Below are positions 61,541-64,000 of a stretch of DNA of 64,000 nt, piece after piece. The number at the start of each line of letters is the position of its first letter. Position 1 is the first letter of the stretch. The stretch comes from Hymenobacter volaticus (GTDB lineage Bacteria; Bacteroidota; Bacteroidia; Cytophagales; Hymenobacteraceae), in assembly GCF_022921055.1 (NCBI RefSeq), contig NZ_CP095063.1:186001-250000 (forward strand), written 5' to 3'. The notes beneath the pieces were generated by a model. The model had not been told where the DNA came from and did no database searches. It saw nothing but the letters and a program-made list of their open reading frames with translations. The position numbers and the translations under genes were made by a program.

Positions 61541-61576
61541 GCGCGGCTCGGGATATTGACCCGAGCCGCACTTTTT
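61541..61576. terminator. Bidirectional terminator between convergent genes
   Basis: A perfect 10-bp stem, GCGGCTCGGG (61543-61552) with CCCGAGCCGC (61560-61569), and a 7-nt loop, followed by TTTTT on the plus strand and preceded by AAAGAA. It serves both the GH43_24-like gene and the GH53 gene. Confidence 0.75.
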
Positions 61577-61587
61577 ATTACGCTCCA

Positions 61588-62967
61588 TTACTTTAGATAT
61601 TTCTCTGCAATCTCCGGGTACACATCCAGTAATTCATTGGGCTTACCCGATCGGTCGAATATTGCTTCCCAAGTGTTTAACGGTTCCCAAATAAAGGAAC
61701 CTAGGCCTTTGCCGCCTGGTACGTTGAAGGCAATATCGTTCACTTCGCGTTTGAGGTGAGTGTATTCGGCCACCATAATTTGCTTGTTGTATCTTTTTGA
61801 AAGGCTCGCAATGTTGCTTTTCAAATCACTTAAAGTTCCGTGCCATTTCGGGTAGTAGGAGAGACCGATAACGTCATAAGGCAGATTGCGCTGGCGCATA
61901 GCGTCGTAGAAAAACTTTGATTCCTCGGCTTGGCCGCCTAGTGCAACGTGCACCATAATAATTGCTTGGGGACTTACAGCTTTCACCCCTTTGAACCCAG
62001 CGTACAGCAATTGCGCCAAGCTATCCAGATTATTTACGTGTCCTTCGGGCCAGATCATGCCGTGATTAATTTCGTTGCCAATCTGTACCATTTCCGGCTC
62101 CGTCCCCTGGTTTTTTAGCTGCTGCATCACGTAGTGAGTATAGGTCTGCACCGAATCCTTCAAAGCAGAGAAATCTTTGCCGGCCCAGGCCACCGGTTTG
62201 TTTTGCTGCTGCGGGTCGGCCCAATAGTCGCTGTAATGAAAATCGAGTAACAATTTCATGCCGGCAGCCTTTACCCGTTTGGCCATTTGCTTGGTATGGG
62301 CTAAGTCACAAAAGCCGCTCTTGGGTGAATAGCCTTTGGGTTGGGCCGGGTTATTAAAAATTCGTAGCCGCACGTAGTTGAAGCCATGCTCCTTTAAGAT
62401 GGCAATGGCATCTTTCTCTGTGCCTTGGTCGGTGAATTTTATGCCGCGGGCCTCCAGCTGGGGCAAAAAGGAAATATCGGCTCCCAGTATTTTATCGGTA
62501 GTGGTTATGGCCTTATAACGGTCGTTGGTTACGAGGTGGGGCTTGCCCGGCCGAATCATATGTATTTCGGTGGCACCCACGGTTAAACTATCGGCTTTCG
62601 CTTGAAATTTTATAGGAGTGCGGGTGGTACCGGCTTTTACAATAAGACGAGTTGTCCCACTTAAAGTGGTTTGCCAAGTGCTATCCGTTTTCTGCAGGCT
62701 TCGCGCTTTGATTCCATTGATGCTGACAAGATGGGCGTCACCAACAAGTTTGTAGGTAACTGGTCTCGTAACGCCAGGTACCTCGTTTCCTTTGCTGTCA
62801 ATAATCTTGGCCGTTATCAATACTTCGTCTTTCCCATTGGCCAACATGGTGGTTTTATAGGGAGTTACCTGTATTTCAGTTGGCTTAGCACCCTGGGCTT
62901 GCCCATCGTTGGAAGAAACGATAAGCACCAGCCCGGTACTAGTTAGAAATTTAAAAAGATTGTTCAT
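61588..62967 (-). CDS. GH53 endo-beta-1,4-galactanase with N-terminal Ig-like domain
   Basis: A retaining endo-galactanase that cleaves type I (arabino)galactan. Signal peptide LFKFLTSTGLVLIVSSNDGQ. Residues about 30-150 form an Ig-like (invasin/BIG-type) domain (LANGKDEVLITAKIIDSKGN). The barrel begins ILGADISFLPQLEARGIKF, with YVRLRIFNNPAQP, MKLLLDFHYSDYWADPQQQN, the acid/base motif VQIGNEINHGMIWPEG (Glu near 299) and the nucleophile motif IMVAEYTHLKRE (Glu near 401). SFIWEPLNTWEAIFD closes the fold. At 459 residues it is full length and intact. It converges on the GH43_24-like galactanase, giving an endo/exo galactan pair. Confidence 0.93.
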   Translation of the reverse strand: MNNLFKFLTSTGLVLIVSSNDGQAQGAKPTEIQVTPYKTTMLANGKDEVLITAKIIDSKGNEVPGVTRPVTYKLVGDAHLVSINGIKARSLQKTDSTWQTTLSGTTRLIVKAGTTRTPIKFQAKADSLTVGATEIHMIRPGKPHLVTNDRYKAITTTDKILGADISFLPQLEARGIKFTDQGTEKDAIAILKEHGFNYVRLRIFNNPAQPKGYSPKSGFCDLAHTKQMAKRVKAAGMKLLLDFHYSDYWADPQQQNKPVAWAGKDFSALKDSVQTYTHYVMQQLKNQGTEPEMVQIGNEINHGMIWPEGHVNNLDSLAQLLYAGFKGVKAVSPQAIIMVHVALGGQAEESKFFYDAMRQRNLPYDVIGLSYYPKWHGTLSDLKSNIASLSKRYNKQIMVAEYTHLKREVNDIAFNVPGGKGLGSFIWEPLNTWEAIFDRSGKPNELLDVYPEIAEKYLK

Positions 62968-63442
62968 CGGCGCGCGCTACTTAGGGCCACTAGTAATTCC
63001 AAGGGCTGAGGCAAGCAAAGGTTAACAAAGTAGTCAACATAGCGAGACGAAGTCGTGGATAGACGTCCGTGAAGTCTCTATGATCGAAAAACGGCGCACA
63101 GTGAGCAACTGAGCATAGAGGATGGCTTGCGAAACGCAGAGCTATGCCCCAGCGGCCAGTCCGTACGTGACCCTTACTGCGAAAGTATTGCGGCACTCTT
63201 AACTTCTTGGTGTCAACCCCCTTGGTAGTAGAAGCTGCCCACCGTACGAAGGAGTGACTAAAGCAGGTCGCTCAATGAAAGCCCACTTTGCGCAGGCCTT
63301 TCTGCGGATTACCCGTGCTGCTTTGGGCCGGAAGGCACGGTAAAGATTGTGAGGTGACGCCGCACGCGTCGATTAACGTTTGGCCCTAGAAAACGGCGGA
63401 CGCCCTTCGCTGGGCTAGCTCCCTTCCTCCAAAGCCAGCCGC
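62968..63442. other. Intergenic region, no clear gene
   Basis: Several short frames occur. One on the minus strand (62990-63196) vaguely suggests a transposase N-terminus, but support is too weak to call. No terminal inverted repeats were seen. Confidence 0.4.
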
Positions 63443-64000
63443 TTAATACGTGACGTAGCGTTCCGTGAACTCACCCCCGGCGTACAGGTCGATCAACCCA
63501 TAGCCGGGAGCGGTTTCGCGCAGCTTACCTTTCCACCACGCTCCGCTGACAGCCCCGTTGCAGAGATAGGTGATGTCATTGTAGACCACTTTGTCGCGCA
63601 GGTGCAGGTGCCCGCTCAAACAGAGTTTAACTTGCGGATGCTGGTAGAAAAGGTTGATTATTTTCGCCGTATCGGTGTGCATGTCGCCCCGAGCATCTGC
63701 CAGCGGTTCACGATGTCGTCCTGAATCATGAGGCTCGCGGTTAAAATTGGAATATGGGAGAGCACCAGAACCGGTGTGGTGCGGGGGGTGGCGGCAAGTT
63801 CCGCTGCCAACCAGGAGAATTGTGCCTCACCTAACTTGCCAATGTACCAGGTCTGGTCAATATCAAGATGCACGCTGTCGAGCACGATAAACTTCCAGCC
63901 ACTTTGGGTGAAGCTGTAGTAGGGTTTACCTAAGTGGAGCTGATCGAGGGCGTATTGTTTGCCGTAGGTGGCTTGCCCTTGACTGTTTTCGTACCACCAG
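63443..64000 (-). CDS. Calcineurin-like metallophosphoesterase, C-terminal part (cut by window edge; one-base frameshift)
   Basis: The visible 186 or so residues contain VLVLSHIPILTASL and LCLSGHLHLRDKVVYNDITY, the metal-binding His region and the final G-H-x-H motif of the metallophosphoesterase fold. WWYENSQGQATYGKQYAL and WKFIVLDSVHLDIDQTWYIG precede them. This resembles the cyclic-nucleotide phosphodiesterase (CpdA) and purple-acid-phosphatase-like group. The frame breaks in the CCCC run 63687-63690. One added base joins RWQMLGG to DMHTDTAKIINLFYQ. The reading frame stays open to the right edge, so the metal-binding N-terminus lies outside. The substrate is unknown. Confidence 0.78.

Noticed and set aside
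62990..63196. A 68-codon minus-strand frame with text (FDHRDFTDVYPRLRLAMLTT) faintly like an IS1182-type transposase N-terminus
   Set aside because: The match is short and non-diagnostic, no catalytic region follows, and no inverted repeats or target duplications were visible.

Overview
The window looks like a chromosome segment from an environmental Bacteroidota, most likely a Hymenobacter-like member of the Cytophagales (inference). The evidence is a SusC/SusD pair, a hybrid two-component regulator (HTCS), many secreted glycoside hydrolases with Bacteroidota-type signal peptides, TAnnTTTG promoter elements, and protein wording typical of high-GC Cytophagales. No rRNA, tRNA, CRISPR array, intact insertion sequence or phage gene was seen.

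Layout. (1) 1-712: start of a probable alpha/beta-hydrolase gene and its TetR regulator, with two matching 14-bp palindromes. (2) 1172-7781: a forward mannose cluster: class I mannose-6-phosphate isomerase with an extra N-terminal domain, a DeoR regulator, an MFS sugar porter and a GH92 alpha-mannosidase. (3) 7891-9580: a TetX-like FAD monooxygenase and a 5'-truncated AraC regulator. (4) 9684-49387: a large polysaccharide utilisation locus (PUL). The HTCS is on the minus strand. SusC, SusD, GH10, GH127, GH43, GH51, GH97, GH95, GH43, GH31, GH67, GH43, GH8, GH43, GH43, GH3 and a double CE1 esterase follow on the plus strand. (5) 49388-55380: two small genes, a CehA/McbA-type PHP lipoprotein, a vanadium-haloperoxidase-like lipoprotein and a methionine aminopeptidase. 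(6) 56089-62967: a second glycan cluster (GH130, GH43, a GH43_24-like galactanase and a GH53 endo-galactanase) with a small secreted protein and a hydrolase remnant. (7) The right edge cuts a metallophosphoesterase.

How the genes work together. The main PUL encodes nearly everything needed for a heavily decorated glucuronoarabinoxylan. GH10 cuts the backbone. GH8, GH3 and GH43 enzymes take xylo-oligosaccharides to xylose. GH67 removes (methyl)glucuronate. GH51, GH43 and GH127 remove arabinose. CE1 removes feruloyl or acetyl esters. GH95, GH97 and GH31 would remove rarer galactose, fucose or xylose caps. SusC/SusD import oligosaccharides and the HTCS senses them. The right-hand cluster points to galactan or arabinogalactan-protein side chains.

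The most important caution is that 11 genes are interrupted at 13 places. Every break is repaired by adding one base, in all cases compatible with a slightly longer G or C run. This looks like homopolymer under-calling in the assembly rather than 11 dying genes. The most interesting non-coding signal is a pair of tandem hairpins between susD and GH10 with covarying stems and a nearly invariant loop of about 25 nt.
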